The notes: generated by a model from the letters alone, not told the origin. A DNA stretch of 64,000 nt from Blastococcus sp. MG754426 (GCF_021699055.1 NZ_SSXC01000004.1:79789-143788), one strand, 5' to 3'. Positions 7,780 to 18,585 are shown, numbered from the stretch's first letter. Translations and numbers: made by a program.

Positions 7780-8760
7780 TCACAGCTCCGTCGGCAGCCC
7801 CAGGGCGGCGAACAGCTCGCAGTCGAGGTTCAGGAAGCTGGAGATGTGGGTGATCCGGCCGTCCTCGATCTCCAGCACGTGCAGCCCCCACGGCACGTGA
7901 CCACCCCCCTCGGCCCGCCGGTACTGGGCGAACGCCGGCGTCCCGTTGGCGGACGTCTCGATCACCCGCGACCCCCGGCACCCGGCACCGGGGCCGAGCA
8001 TCCAGGTGCCGATGTCCTCCCGCCCGCGCAGCCACATCTCGAACGGCGGCATGTGCTGGGTCGCGTCCTCGTGCAGCAGCTGCACGAAGGCGTCGATGTC
8101 GTACCGCTCGAAGGCGTCCAGGTAGCGGGCCAGCAGGGCGCGGGCGTCGTCGTCGAGGGTGCGCGGCGCCGGACGGCCGCCCGCGTCGGCGAGCGTGGCC
8201 CGGGCGCGCTGCAGGGCGCTGTTGACCGAGGCGACGGTGGTGTCGAGCAGCTCGGCGACCTCGTCGGCCTTCCAGCGCAGCACCTCTCGCAGGATGAGCA
8301 CCGCCCGCTGCTTCGGCGGGAGGTGCTGGAGGGCGGCGACGAACGCCAGCCGCACCGACTCCTTGGCCACCGCCTGGTCGGCCGGGTCGCCGTCCTCGGG
8401 CAGGACCTGGCGGTCGAGGACCGGTTCGATCCACGCCGTCGCCGGCCTGCGCCCGCTCAGCGACGCAGGGACCGGCGGGTACGGGGAGCCGGCGAGGTCC
8501 ATCGGCAGGGCGCGGCGCTGCCGGCCGGCGAGCTGGTCGAGGCAGACGTTCGTGGCGATGCGGTATAGCCATGACCGCAGCGCCGACCGGCCCTCGAAGT
8601 CCGACAGCCCGCGCCAGGCGCGGACGAGGGTCTCCTGCACCGCGTCCTCGGCGTCGAACACCGAGCCGAGCATGCGGTAGCAGTAGCCGGTGAGCTCGCG
8701 GCGGTGCTCGAGCAGCCGCGGGTCGAGCTGTTCCGCCGGGCCGATGACGGCACTGGTCAC
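7780..8760 (-). CDS. SigG-like ECF sigma-70 factor with SnoaL-like C-terminal domain
   Basis: 326 residues. Region 2 is about residues 17-85 (YRMLGSVFDAEDAVQETLVRAWRGL). Region 4 is about 140-195 (LQHLPPKQRAVLILREVLRWKADEVAELL). An extra SnoaL/NTF2-like domain follows (LLARYLDAFERYDIDAFVQLLHEDATQHMPP). This architecture is typical of the SigG/ECF56-type group, where the C-terminal domain modulates the sigma factor in place of an anti-sigma protein. None is encoded beside it. I prefer the GTG at 8760 because GAGGGG lies eight bases upstream; the GTG at 8769 would abut that site. Confidence 0.88.
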   Translation of the reverse strand: MTSAVIGPAEQLDPRLLEHRRELTGYCYRMLGSVFDAEDAVQETLVRAWRGLSDFEGRSALRSWLYRIATNVCLDQLAGRQRRALPMDLAGSPYPPVPASLSGRRPATAWIEPVLDRQVLPEDGDPADQAVAKESVRLAFVAALQHLPPKQRAVLILREVLRWKADEVAELLDTTVASVNSALQRARATLADAGGRPAPRTLDDDARALLARYLDAFERYDIDAFVQLLHEDATQHMPPFEMWLRGREDIGTWMLGPGAGCRGSRVIETSANGTPAFAQYRRAEGGGHVPWGLHVLEIEDGRITHISSFLNLDCELFAALGLPTEL

Positions 8761-8817
8761 AGGAGTCACCCCTCGCGATCGATGTGGCGGTCAGCACACC
8801 ACAGGCCACCGACAGAT

Positions 8818-8855
8818 CGGGAGCCCCCGGAGCGCGGTGGCTCCGGGGGCTCCCG
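8818..8855 (-). terminator. Terminator hairpin after nucleotidase gene
   Basis: Perfect 15-base arms CGGGAGCCCCCGGAG and CTCCGGGGGCTCCCG with an eight-base loop, 39 bases past the stop of the minus-strand nucleotidase gene and before the sigma-factor start. Confidence 0.8.
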
Positions 8856-8893
8856 GCCCCTCACGCCCGTCCGGGCGGGTCGGTCTCAGCCCG

Positions 8894-10660
8894 TCACGGG
8901 AGCAGCGGCACCCCGTCGCGCACCAGCTGCCAGTTCTCGACGAAGAAGTCCGCCGGGTCGATCACACCGACCTCCTGGGCCCGCTCGATGAGCAGCTGGC
9001 GGATCTCCAGCTGCTCGTTGTAGACCACCGGCGCGGTGGAGATGTGCGGGAAGTTGCCCCCGCCGCTGCGGCGGTAGTTGTTCACGGCCACGACGAACCG
9101 GTCGCCGTCGGCCACCGGGGCCCCCTCGTAGGAGAGCCCGACGATCCGCGAGCCGGCCGGCTCCGCCACGTCGATCTCGTAGCTGACGCCCGACAGGATG
9201 TCGTAGTTGTAGTCGGGCCGGCCGCCGGCGTTGGTGATCGACCCGGGGTCGACGTCCCCGGTGGCCGGCACCTGGGTGAAGTACCCGGCGGAGAACTCCA
9301 GGTAGTCCCTCAGCTGGGCACCGGTCAGCTCCACGGCCTCGAGCGTGTTGTCGTAGATGTAGAGCCCGGCGATGTCGCGGATCGTGACGTTCCCGGCCGG
9401 GAACACCGCCTCCCGGCTGAACGGCGCCGCGATGGAGAGCACCGGCAGGTCGGCCCGGTCCGTGCCCTCCAGGGCGGTGGCCACGGTGTCGGTCTGCACG
9501 TCCTGGATGAAGTCCAGGATCGCGGTGTCCTCGTACCGGCTGGTGACCGCCGAGAGTTCCTCCGCCGATGTCGCCACCACCTGGTTGACGTACTCGACGG
9601 TGGTCGCGTGCGCCTCCTCCGTGGCGTCCACGACCTTCTCCGACTCCGCGACACCCGCGGTGCTCAGCGCCGTGGCGGAGGTGCCGACGACGTCCCACCG
9701 CCCGCGGACCCGCTGCAGGTCGATGTCGACCTGGGAGACGGTGGCGCCCCAGCGGTACGGCTGGGTGAGCAGCACCTCCTCACCGGTGACCTCGTTGGTG
9801 ACGACCTGCGAGGCGGCGTTCCGGTGGGTGTGGCCGACCACCATCGCGTCGATGCCGGGCACGGTGCGGGCGATGACGTCCGACGGGTTCTCCGTGGGCA
9901 CCTCGGGACCGTAGGAGGAGGTCCCGCCGACCCCGGCGTGCGAGAGGACGACGACGACGTCGGCCTTGCGGTCGACGACCGGCACCCACTTCTCCGCCGC
10001 CTCGACCATGTCCTGGAAGGTGACCCGGCCCTCGACGTTGCCCTTGTCCCAGATCGCCGAGCCCGGGGTGGTCAGGCCGATGATGCCGACCTTGACCGGC
10101 CGGTGGCCGGGGACGCGCATCGTCTCGATCGTGTACGGCTCCAGGTACGGCCGCGGGGTGCCGTCGCGGAGCACGTTCGCGCCGAGCACCGGGTGGTCGA
10201 CGTCCTTCTCGTACGCCCGCAGCAGGTCCAGCCCGTAGTTGAACTCGTGGTTGCCGACGACCTGCGCGTCGTAGCCGATCGCGTCGTACGCCGCCGCCAT
10301 CGGGTGCTCGACGCGGGTCTCGGTGACCGGCTCCTGCTTGGCGTAGTAGTACGTCAGCGGCGTCCCCTGGAGGAAGTCGCCGTTGTCCACCACGAGGACG
10401 CTCTCCTCCCCCCGCTCCGCGCGGACCGAGTGGACGACCGTGGCCACCTTCGCCAGGCCGGTCTCGAACCCCGCGTTCTCCGAGTAGGTGCGGTCGGCGA
10501 AGTAGTCCCAGTTCTGCACACGCCCGTGCAGGTCGGTGGTGGCCAGCATGGTGAGCGTCAGGTCGTCCGACGCCTGCGGCGCGGCCGCGGCCGGGCTCAG
10601 GGGCGCCAGGGTGAGCGCCGCCGCCGCGGCCGCCACGGACAGCGTGGTCCGCCGTCTCAT
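8894..10660 (-). CDS. Secreted bifunctional metallophosphatase / 5'-nucleotidase (CpdB/UshA-like)
   Basis: 588 residues with a Sec signal peptide (MRRRTTLSVAAAAAALTLAP, cleavage near AAAAPQA). The metallophosphatase core shows LATTDLHGRV (Asp43, His45), VDNGDFLQG (about 91-99), VVGNHEFNYG (about 135-143), VVLSHAG and VVGHTHRN, which together ligate two metals. The C-terminal 5'-nucleotidase substrate domain includes NNYRRSGGGNFP. The family hydrolyses nucleoside 2',3'-cyclic phosphates, 3'-nucleotides or 5'-nucleotides outside the membrane, scavenging phosphate and nucleosides. ATG follows a GAGAGGAACC ribosome site. A strong hairpin terminates it. Confidence 0.92.
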   Translation of the reverse strand: MRRRTTLSVAAAAAALTLAPLSPAAAAPQASDDLTLTMLATTDLHGRVQNWDYFADRTYSENAGFETGLAKVATVVHSVRAERGEESVLVVDNGDFLQGTPLTYYYAKQEPVTETRVEHPMAAAYDAIGYDAQVVGNHEFNYGLDLLRAYEKDVDHPVLGANVLRDGTPRPYLEPYTIETMRVPGHRPVKVGIIGLTTPGSAIWDKGNVEGRVTFQDMVEAAEKWVPVVDRKADVVVVLSHAGVGGTSSYGPEVPTENPSDVIARTVPGIDAMVVGHTHRNAASQVVTNEVTGEEVLLTQPYRWGATVSQVDIDLQRVRGRWDVVGTSATALSTAGVAESEKVVDATEEAHATTVEYVNQVVATSAEELSAVTSRYEDTAILDFIQDVQTDTVATALEGTDRADLPVLSIAAPFSREAVFPAGNVTIRDIAGLYIYDNTLEAVELTGAQLRDYLEFSAGYFTQVPATGDVDPGSITNAGGRPDYNYDILSGVSYEIDVAEPAGSRIVGLSYEGAPVADGDRFVVAVNNYRRSGGGNFPHISTAPVVYNEQLEIRQLLIERAQEVGVIDPADFFVENWQLVRDGVPLLP

Positions 10661-10769
10661 CCGGTTGGTTCCTCTCGATCGATCGGTCCCCGTGACGGTG
10701 CGCAGGGGATCCGGGAGGGAGAGTAGGGACGGGCACCGACAGCCGGGCGGACGGCGGGTGACCGGAGCG

Positions 10770-12419
10770 CTACTGGTAGCTGATCAGCTGGGGATCGGGC
10801 TCCACGTCGCTGATCGTCTGCTCCGGCGTGAGCATCGGGATGTCCTCGTCGTAGAAGTTCTTCCAGCCCCACCACAGGCCCTCGGGAGCGCCCTGGCGCA
10901 GCGCGTTCCAGGTGCCCTGCTTGGCACCCTGCCCGCCCTGGCCGTCGGCGTGCACCATCACGGCCAGCTCGTCGCGGCCCAGGTCGACGCGGTCGCGGCC
11001 CGGGATCATGTCCAGGCGGAACTGGTGCAGCACCAGCAGCTTCTGCGGCAGCTGGTTCTCGCGGGTGAGGTCGGCCAGCCAGGTGACCACGCGGTTGACC
11101 TCCTCCACGTCCACCGACCCGATCTGGCGCAGGTGCACCTGGTCCGGCTCCAGCCGCCACTCGGGGTCCAGCGCCAGGCCGACGTGCGGCAGCTCCAGCA
11201 GCGAGCGGTACAGCTCGGCCTGGGTGACGAAGTCGGTCCGCCCCGGCTGCAGGTCGAGGACGACGTACATGCCGGCCTCCCCGGCCGCCTCCACCCACGG
11301 CCGCAGGAACTCGGGGTCGGCCTCCGCGGAGTAGTCGCCGTCGGGCCCGGCCGAGGCCGAGGCGATCGTCGCGATGATCTCGAACGCGGGCACGACCGTC
11401 TCCTCGACCAGTGGCTCGTAGGGCGCCGCGTGGGCCCGGGCCCGCTCGACGGCCGCCTCCACCGGCTGCTCGCCCATCAGGCCGAGCGCGGCGGTGCCGG
11501 GGTGGCCGTAGAGGGCGACCAGCAGCTTGCCCGGGAACAGGGTCTGCCCACCGCCGGGCAGCTGCACCCCGGTGGCGGCGGTCTCGACCTTCCAGTCCAG
11601 GCCGTCCTCGGCGGCGAAGCCCGCGCCGAGGGCGACGACCGAGCCGGGGTCCTCCTCGCCGAGCGCGCTGACGACGTCGGCGGAGGTGCGCGGGTCGGTG
11701 GTGCCGCCGGTGAGCAGCACCCGGGCGCCGGCGGCGCGGGCCGTCGCGATGCCGGCCAGCGAGCCGGGCTCGCCGGAGGCCAGCACGACGGTGTCCTCCA
11801 GCGACTCCGGGCGGGTGGTCGCCGGCAGTTCCCCGCCCGCGCCCTCCTCCGTCGGGTCCGCGGCAGCACCACTGCCGCCCTCCGCCCGCAGCGCTGCCGG
11901 CTCCTCGGGGTCGAGGGCCGCGACGGCCGCGGCGTCGCCGTCGGCCGGTACCGGCTCGCCGTCGGCCAGGTCGAGCCCGGTCGCCGCCGCCACCGCACCG
12001 GCGTCGGCCGCGACCGCCACGACGTCCACGTCGGAGCCGGTCAGCGCGGCGTCGCCGACGGCGAGCACCGCCCCGGTGCCCAGCCGGTCCAGCTCCCCGG
12101 TCACCGGCTCCGGCGTCTCCGCCCCGGTGGTGACCAGCAGCGGGACGCCCATCGCCACGGCCGCCGACGCGCCCATCAGCATCCCGGCGCGGTCGCCCTC
12201 GTCCGCCAGCACCGCGACGTCGGAGGAGCCGAACAGCGCGCGGCTGGTGCTCACCGCCGTCCCCACCGGGTCCTCGTCGGCGACGACCGTCAGCCGCTCC
12301 TCGGGAGCCGCCGTGACGGCCTCCGCGACGGGCGCCTCCGCGGGCTCCTCGTCGCCGGAGGAGGTGCAGCCGGCGAGCAGCGCCGCGCTGAGCGCGAGCG
12401 GGATGGTGCGAGAGCGCAC
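10770..12419 (-). CDS. Large lipoprotein with cell-wall-binding-repeat-like N-terminus
   Basis: 549 residues. The signal peptide is RSRTIPLALSAALLAGC with a clear lipobox. An Ala/Glu-rich linker precedes two stretches resembling the fold of cell-wall-binding repeat 2: VGTAVSTSRALFGSSDVAVL with MGVPLLVTT and LGTGAVLAVGDAAL, and a second set EDTVVLASGE, ATARAAGARVLLTGG, DPGSVVALGAG. The C-terminal 250 residues look like a soluble alpha/beta-barrel domain (VVLDLQPGRTDF, LPHVGLALDPEWRL, KLLVLHQFRLDMI). GTG follows GGAGG by seven bases. I know no assigned function; an envelope-bound protein with a possibly hydrolytic C-terminal domain is the best reading. Confidence 0.8.
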   Translation of the reverse strand: MRSRTIPLALSAALLAGCTSSGDEEPAEAPVAEAVTAAPEERLTVVADEDPVGTAVSTSRALFGSSDVAVLADEGDRAGMLMGASAAVAMGVPLLVTTGAETPEPVTGELDRLGTGAVLAVGDAALTGSDVDVVAVAADAGAVAAATGLDLADGEPVPADGDAAAVAALDPEEPAALRAEGGSGAAADPTEEGAGGELPATTRPESLEDTVVLASGEPGSLAGIATARAAGARVLLTGGTTDPRTSADVVSALGEEDPGSVVALGAGFAAEDGLDWKVETAATGVQLPGGGQTLFPGKLLVALYGHPGTAALGLMGEQPVEAAVERARAHAAPYEPLVEETVVPAFEIIATIASASAGPDGDYSAEADPEFLRPWVEAAGEAGMYVVLDLQPGRTDFVTQAELYRSLLELPHVGLALDPEWRLEPDQVHLRQIGSVDVEEVNRVVTWLADLTRENQLPQKLLVLHQFRLDMIPGRDRVDLGRDELAVMVHADGQGGQGAKQGTWNALRQGAPEGLWWGWKNFYDEDIPMLTPEQTISDVEPDPQLISYQ

Positions 12420-12651
12420 GAGGGTCCTCCGTCGTTCGGGGGGCCGACGAGCGGACGGCACGTCGACGCCGGCGTGACAGCACCCGACAGTAGCCGTGGT
12501 GCCGCCGCGGCCGGGTCGCTGGACACGGCTCCGGCGGCGGTGGACCATCCCGCACCGAGATGACCGCAGCACCGCAGTCGGGACGGCCCGACCACGAACC
12601 GGCCAGCCAGCGGGATGGGTCCGGGAGCCGGCCCGCAGCAGGCTCGGGGCC

Positions 12652-13959
12652 ATGACCGCGGACACCCTCGTGCTCGCCACCGCGGACGGACCGCTCCCTT
12701 CTCCCCGGCCGAACCGGCTGCGCCAGCTCGGGGTGGACACCGGCTACGCGCTGGCCGGGTTCCCCGCCGGGGTGGCCGCGTTCGTCGTCGTCGTTCCCGG
12801 GCTGGCGGCCGGCGCCGGCCTGCTGGTCGTCTGGGTCGGGGTGGCGGTGCTGGCCGCCACCCTGCTGGCCGCCCGGGGTTTCGCTACCGCCGAGCGGGCG
12901 TGGCTGCCCGCGGTGCTCGGCGAGGCCGTGCCCCGGCCCGTGTACCGCCGGGCCGAGGGGCGCCCGGTCCGCCGCCTGGTCACGCCGCTGCGCGACCCGC
13001 AGAGCTGGCTGGACGCGCTGCACGCCGTGCTCCGGCTGCCCTTCGTCATCCTGTCGTTCACGGTGACGGTCACGTTCTGGGCGGTCGCCCTCGGCGGCCT
13101 CACCTACTGGACGTGGGACTGGGCGCTGCCCGACGCCTCCCGCGACCCGGGCAACACCGACCTGCTCGAGGTGCTCGGCTTCGAGAGCACCGCCTTCCGG
13201 CGGATCGCGCTGTACGCGCTGATCGGCCTGGTGTTCGCCCTGCTGCTGCCGTTCGCCGTCCGCGCGGTGGCGCTGCTGCAGGCGGGGTTCGGCCGGCTGC
13301 TGCTCACCTCCCGGGCGGCGACGCAGGCCGAGATCGGCCGGCTGGCCGGTGGCCGGGACGCGGCGGTCGCCGCCGAGGCGGTGGCGCTGCGCCGGCTGGA
13401 GCGCGACATCCACGACGGCCCGCAGCAGCGGCTGGTGCGCCTGGGCATGGACCTCGCCCGCGCCCAGCGGCAGCTCGACCGCGACCCCGACGCCGCGCGG
13501 GAGACCCTGGGCGAGGCCGCCGGGCTCGCCCGCGAGACGCTGGAGGAGCTGCGCGCGCTGTCGCGCGGCATCGCCCCGCCGGTGCTGGCCGACCGAGGGC
13601 TCGCCGCCGCGCTGGCCGCCCTCGCCGCCCGCTCCCCCGTGCCGGTCGACCTCGCCGTCGACCTGCCCACCGAGCGGCTGGCCCCGGTCACCGAGAACAC
13701 CGCCTACTTCGTGGTCAGCGAGGCGCTGGCGAACGTGGCCAAGCACAGCGGCGCGACGACGTGCCGGGTGCAGGTCACCTGCACCGGCACCCGGCTGCGG
13801 GTGGTGGTCGAGGACGACGGCGCCGGCGGCGCGGTCACGGCGCCCGGCCACGGCCTGGCAGGGCTGGCCGACCGGCTGCAGGCCGTCGACGGCGTGCTCG
13901 TCGTCGACAGCCCCCGCGGCGGGCCGACCCGGCTGACCGGGGACCTGCCGTGCGCGTAG
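12652..13959 (+). CDS. Sensor histidine kinase (NarL-type partner)
   Basis: 435 residues. The N-terminal half is membrane-embedded, with hydrophobic pairs near residues 30-80, 125-155 and 185-210, fitting the 'putative sensor' domain of actinobacterial kinases. The HisKA_3 box is ALRRLERDIHDGPQQRLVRL with phospho-acceptor His254. The C-terminal ATPase has NVAKHSGA (N box) and GHGLAGLADRL (G2). It autophosphorylates and passes phosphate to the regulator whose GTG lies inside its last codons, a 10-base overlap. The signal is unknown. No ribosome site is clear; a weak CAGGCT hexamer seven bases upstream would fit a leaderless start. Confidence 0.92.
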   Translation: MTADTLVLATADGPLPSPRPNRLRQLGVDTGYALAGFPAGVAAFVVVVPGLAAGAGLLVVWVGVAVLAATLLAARGFATAERAWLPAVLGEAVPRPVYRRAEGRPVRRLVTPLRDPQSWLDALHAVLRLPFVILSFTVTVTFWAVALGGLTYWTWDWALPDASRDPGNTDLLEVLGFESTAFRRIALYALIGLVFALLLPFAVRAVALLQAGFGRLLLTSRAATQAEIGRLAGGRDAAVAAEAVALRRLERDIHDGPQQRLVRLGMDLARAQRQLDRDPDAARETLGEAAGLARETLEELRALSRGIAPPVLADRGLAAALAALAARSPVPVDLAVDLPTERLAPVTENTAYFVVSEALANVAKHSGATTCRVQVTCTGTRLRVVVEDDGAGGAVTAPGHGLAGLADRLQAVDGVLVVDSPRGGPTRLTGDLPCA

Positions 13960-14594
13960 TGCTCGCCGAGGACTCGGTGCTGCTGCGCGAGGGGCTGGTC
14001 CGGCTGCTCGAGGAGGCCGACGCCGAGGTGGTGGCCGCGGTCGCCGACGGGCCCTCCCTGGTCCGGGCGGTCACCGAGCACCGGCCCGACGTCGCCGTCG
14101 TCGACGTCCGCATGCCCCCGACGCACACCGACGAGGGCCTGCGGGCCGCGGTCGCGGCGCGGGCCGCGGCGCCGGGCACCGCCGTCCTGGTGCTCTCCCA
14201 GTACGTGGAGGTCGCCTACGCCGACGAGCTGCTGGCCGACGGCGCCGGCGGCGTGGGCTACCTGCTCAAGGACCGGGTCGCCGACGTCGACACGTTCCTC
14301 ACCGCGCTGGAGGACGTCCGGGGCGGCGGCACGGTCCTCGACCCCCAGGTGGTGGCCCAGCTGTTCGCGCGCCGCCGGGCCGACGACCCGGTGCGCCGGC
14401 TCACCCCGCGGGAACGCGAGGTGCTCGGCCTGATCGCCGAGGGCCGCTCGAACACCGCGATCGCCCGGGCGCTGGTGGTCACGCCGGGAGCGGTGGAGAA
14501 GCACACCCAGCACATCTTCGCAAAGCTCGGGCTCGGCCAGGACGAGGACCAGCACCGCCGGGTGCTGGCGACGCTGGCGTACCTGCGCGGATGA
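13950..14594 (+). CDS. NarL/LuxR-family response regulator
   Basis: 214 residues. The receiver domain occupies residues 1-120 with acidic pocket Asp8, phospho-acceptor Asp52 (VAVVDVRMPP) and Lys107 (YLLKDRV). The LuxR-type helix-turn-helix follows at about 148-210 (LTPREREVLGLIAEGRSNTAIARALVV). Its start overlaps the kinase stop by ten bases, so the pair is co-translated and forms a cognate two-component system. The tail KLGLGQDEDQHRRVLATLAYLRG is the usual end of this subgroup. Target genes are not indicated; the Eis-like gene downstream appears to have its own promoter. Confidence 0.95.
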   Translation: MRVVLAEDSVLLREGLVRLLEEADAEVVAAVADGPSLVRAVTEHRPDVAVVDVRMPPTHTDEGLRAAVAARAAAPGTAVLVLSQYVEVAYADELLADGAGGVGYLLKDRVADVDTFLTALEDVRGGGTVLDPQVVAQLFARRRADDPVRRLTPREREVLGLIAEGRSNTAIARALVVTPGAVEKHTQHIFAKLGLGQDEDQHRRVLATLAYLRG

Positions 14595-14647
14595 CCGGTG
14601 CCCCGGCCCGGCGCCGAACTCGTTGGCGGAGCGTCGGACCCGAGCGG

Positions 14648-14653
14648 TAGACA
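14648..14653 (+). promoter_or_regulatory. Leaderless-type -10 (TAGACA)
   Basis: TAGACA ends seven bases before the GTG at 14661, with no ribosome site between. This spacing places transcription start at the start codon of the acetyltransferase. Confidence 0.45.
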
Positions 14654-14660
14654 CGTCGGC

Positions 14661-15902
14661 GTGACCGATGTCGACGCCCGCCTCCGCCCGGTGACCCTCG
14701 ACGAGTGGCCGGCCTTCGCCCACGCCATGCACGACGCGTTCGCGGAGGAGGCGCCGGCGTCCTTCGCCGAGCGGCCGTCGTCGGTGGCGGAGCTGGACCG
14801 GTCGCTGTCGATGTGGGAGGGCGACCGCGTGGTCGCCACCGCCGGCATCTACAGCCGCATCCTCGCCGTCCCCGGCGCGCTGGTGCCCTGCGCCGGCGTC
14901 ACGTGGGTCACCGTCGCCCCGACCCACCGCCGGCGCGGCGTGCTCACCGCGATCATGCGCCGCCAGCTGACGGAGCTGCACGAGCAGCAGCGCGAGCCGG
15001 TGGCGGGGCTCTGGGCCGCCGAGTACCCGATCTACGGCCGGTTCGGCTACGCGCCGGCGACCCGGGAGGCCCGGTTCTCCGGCCGGACGGAGAGGTTGCG
15101 GCTGCGGCCCGACGTCGACCTGGGCACCGGCCGGGTCGAGCAGGTCTCCGCGGAGGAGTTCCGCCCGGCCGCCGTGGCGGTGCACGGGGCGGTGCACCGG
15201 TGGGTGCCCGGCAACATGGTCCGCGACGACCGCTGGTGGGACCGGCAGATGCGCGACGACCCCTCCGGCCGGGAGGGCGCCTCGGCCCGGCGGTACCTGC
15301 TCCACCGGGAGGCCGACGGCACGGTCACCGGCTACGCCACCTTCCGGGTGAAGGGCGCGTGGAGCGACACCGGCGAGCCGGAGGGCACCGTGGTCGTCCA
15401 GGAGGTGCGGGCGACCGGCACCCCCGCCTACGCCGCGCTGTGGCAGGTGCTGCTGTCGGTCGACCTGGTGCGCACGCTCAAGTACCCGGCCGCATCGCCG
15501 GAGGACCCGCTGCGCTGGCTGGTCACCGACGCGCGGGCCCTCCACAGCACGCCGGTCGACGGGCTGTGGGTGCGGCTGGTCGACGTCGACCGCGCCCTGG
15601 CCGCCCGCCGCTACCCGGCCCCGATCGACCTCGTGCTGGAGGTGCGCGACCCGTTCTGCCCGTGGAACGAGGGGCGCTGGCGCCTCTCCGGGCACCCGGC
15701 CGGTGGCTACTGCGCGCGCACCGACCGCGATCCCGACATCGTGCTGGGCATCGAGGAGCTGTCGGCGGCCTACCTGGGCGGCGTCCCGCTGGCCGCGTTG
15801 CAGGCCGCCGGGCGGGTGACCGAGGTGAGCCCCGGGGCGGTGACGCTGGCGTCGACGGCGTTCAGCTGGCCGGTGACGCCCTGGTGCCCCGACAGCTTCT
15901 GA
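14661..15902 (+). CDS. Eis-like GNAT N-acetyltransferase
   Basis: 413 residues, the length of Eis (enhanced intracellular survival) proteins, with their two GNAT lobes and SCP2-like C-terminal domain. The first lobe has VTWVTVAPTHRRRGVLTAIMRRQL (acetyl-CoA loop RRRG) and AAEYPIYGRFGYAPATREA. The second lobe includes RRYLLHREADGTVTGYATFRVKG. The protein ends at FSWPVTPWCPDSF; Eis enzymes use the terminal carboxylate in catalysis, so the intact Phe C-terminus fits. Eis family members acetylate amines of aminoglycosides and peptides. I chose the GTG at 14661 over an upstream in-frame start because of the -10-like hexamer. Confidence 0.88.
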   Translation: MTDVDARLRPVTLDEWPAFAHAMHDAFAEEAPASFAERPSSVAELDRSLSMWEGDRVVATAGIYSRILAVPGALVPCAGVTWVTVAPTHRRRGVLTAIMRRQLTELHEQQREPVAGLWAAEYPIYGRFGYAPATREARFSGRTERLRLRPDVDLGTGRVEQVSAEEFRPAAVAVHGAVHRWVPGNMVRDDRWWDRQMRDDPSGREGASARRYLLHREADGTVTGYATFRVKGAWSDTGEPEGTVVVQEVRATGTPAYAALWQVLLSVDLVRTLKYPAASPEDPLRWLVTDARALHSTPVDGLWVRLVDVDRALAARRYPAPIDLVLEVRDPFCPWNEGRWRLSGHPAGGYCARTDRDPDIVLGIEELSAAYLGGVPLAALQAAGRVTEVSPGAVTLASTAFSWPVTPWCPDSF

Positions 15903-15937
15903 GGAGCGCCGACGAACGCGCCACGATGCCCCCCGGC

Positions 15938-15964
15938 CGGACATCCCGACGCGCGAGATGTCCG
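15938..15964. terminator. Convergent terminator candidate
   Basis: Eight-base arms CGGACATC and GATGTCCG around an 11-base loop, between the convergent Eis-like and argG stops. Confidence 0.45.
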
Positions 15965-15986
15965 ACCCGGGGCCGCTGCCCGGCCG

Positions 15987-17465
<1,479 letters not shown>

Positions 17466-17492
17466 TCATTCACACCGCCCCGGCCGAGGCCG

Positions 17493-18071
17493 TCAGCCGG
17501 CCGGTGGTCGCATCGCGTATCGCCACTCCCCGCGCCGGGGCCGACCGGGCAGGGCCAGCCGCCCGGTCGCCCAGAGCAGGTCGGCCAGCGGGTCGTCGCC
17601 CGCGGGGACGTCCGGGAACAGCCGGTCCCGCACCGCCCCGGCGACCTCGGCCGGCGGCTGCCAGTCCAGGCCGACCGCGCCCGCGACGTCGGCGCCGTGG
17701 ACCAGCAGCTCGGCGCAGGCGATCGCGGCGAACCCGGTCGGGTCCGCGACGCCGTGGGAGTGCCACCCGCGCTCCCCCGGCGCCGCGCCGTCCAGCGTGC
17801 GCGCCAGCACCTCACCCCAGGCGGCGAGGCTCCGGGACGTCGTCCCCAGGCCGGCGTCCGGCCGCGCCACGAGGTCGGCGGCGCTGACCTCGCCGGCGCC
17901 GGCGGCGAGGTCGTGGGAGTACCAGGCCAGGGCAGCGGCCACGTGGTGGACCACGCCGGTGACCGGCCGCCCCATGACCGGCACCGGGGCCGACCCGTCC
18001 GGCACCCGGTCGAGCAGGTCCCCGACGACGGCGAGCGCCGTGCGGACCGCGCCGCCGCCGAGACCGCTCAC
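17493..18071 (-). CDS. DinB/mycothiol-dependent maleylpyruvate isomerase-like protein
   Basis: 192 residues of the MDMPI/DinB-like four-helix fold: an N-terminal bundle with VTGVVHHVAAALAWYSHDLAAG, then LAAWGEVLARTLDGA, AAIACAELLVHGADVAGAVGL and a C-terminal LLWATGRLALPGRP. The pattern His-His near the first helix and HGADVA later is that of putative metal ligands in this superfamily. Many members use mycothiol or bacillithiol, others have no known substrate. Its GTG overlaps the rpiB stop by four bases (GTGA), so it is co-translated with rpiB; I see no metabolic link. Confidence 0.72.
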   Translation of the reverse strand: MSGLGGGAVRTALAVVGDLLDRVPDGSAPVPVMGRPVTGVVHHVAAALAWYSHDLAAGAGEVSAADLVARPDAGLGTTSRSLAAWGEVLARTLDGAAPGERGWHSHGVADPTGFAAIACAELLVHGADVAGAVGLDWQPPAEVAGAVRDRLFPDVPAGDDPLADLLWATGRLALPGRPRRGEWRYAMRPPAG

Positions 18072-18559
18072 GGGTGCTGGGACCGGGTGGGCAGCCCACC
18101 CGCGGGGCGGTGCCGGTCGCGCTCGTAGTCGCTGATCAGGCCGATCCGCCGGACGTGCCGCTCGTCGCCGCTGAACGGCGTCCCGAGGAACTCCAGCACG
18201 AGGGCCGTGGCCTCCTCGTCGCTGTGCTGGCGGGCGCCGACGGCGACCACGTTCGCGTCGTTGTGCTCGCGGGCCAGCCGCGCGGTCGCGGTGTTCCAGA
18301 CCAGCGCGGCGCGGACACCGGGCACCTTGTTCGCGGCCATCTGCTCGCCGTTGCCCGAGCCCCCGATGACGACGCCGAGGGTGCCCGGCTCGGCGACGGT
18401 CCGCTCCCCCACCTCGAAGCAGAACGGCGGGTAGTCGTCCTGGGCGTCGTACTCGAAAGCGCCGCAGTCGACCGGCTCGTGGCCGGCCTCGGCAAGCGCC
18501 CGCTTGAGGTGCTCCTTGAACTCCAGGCCCGCGTGGTCGGTGCCGATGAAGACGCGCAT
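18068..18559 (-). CDS. rpiB: Ribose-5-phosphate isomerase B
   Basis: 163 residues of the RpiB/LacAB family, interconverting ribose 5-phosphate and ribulose 5-phosphate in the non-oxidative pentose phosphate pathway. MRVFIGTDHAGLEFKEHL contains the substrate-binding Asp and His. GVVIGGSGNGEQMAANKVPGVRAAL is the anion-hole signature; as in other actinobacteria a Ser (GGSGNG) occupies the place of the catalytic Cys of E. coli RpiB, with Glu acting as base. The C-terminal tail is about 10 residues longer than usual. The ATG is preceded by a CAGACT hexamer at leaderless spacing. Confidence 0.95.
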   Translation of the reverse strand: MRVFIGTDHAGLEFKEHLKRALAEAGHEPVDCGAFEYDAQDDYPPFCFEVGERTVAEPGTLGVVIGGSGNGEQMAANKVPGVRAALVWNTATARLAREHNDANVVAVGARQHSDEEATALVLEFLGTPFSGDERHVRRIGLISDYERDRHRPAGGLPTRSQHP

Positions 18560-18566
18560 GACCGGC

Positions 18567-18572
18567 AGTCTG
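18567..18572 (-). promoter_or_regulatory. Leaderless-type -10 (CAGACT) for rpiB
   Basis: CAGACT on the minus strand ends seven bases before the rpiB ATG; no ribosome site is visible. Confidence 0.4.
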
Positions 18573-18585
18573 TCAGGCTGCGACC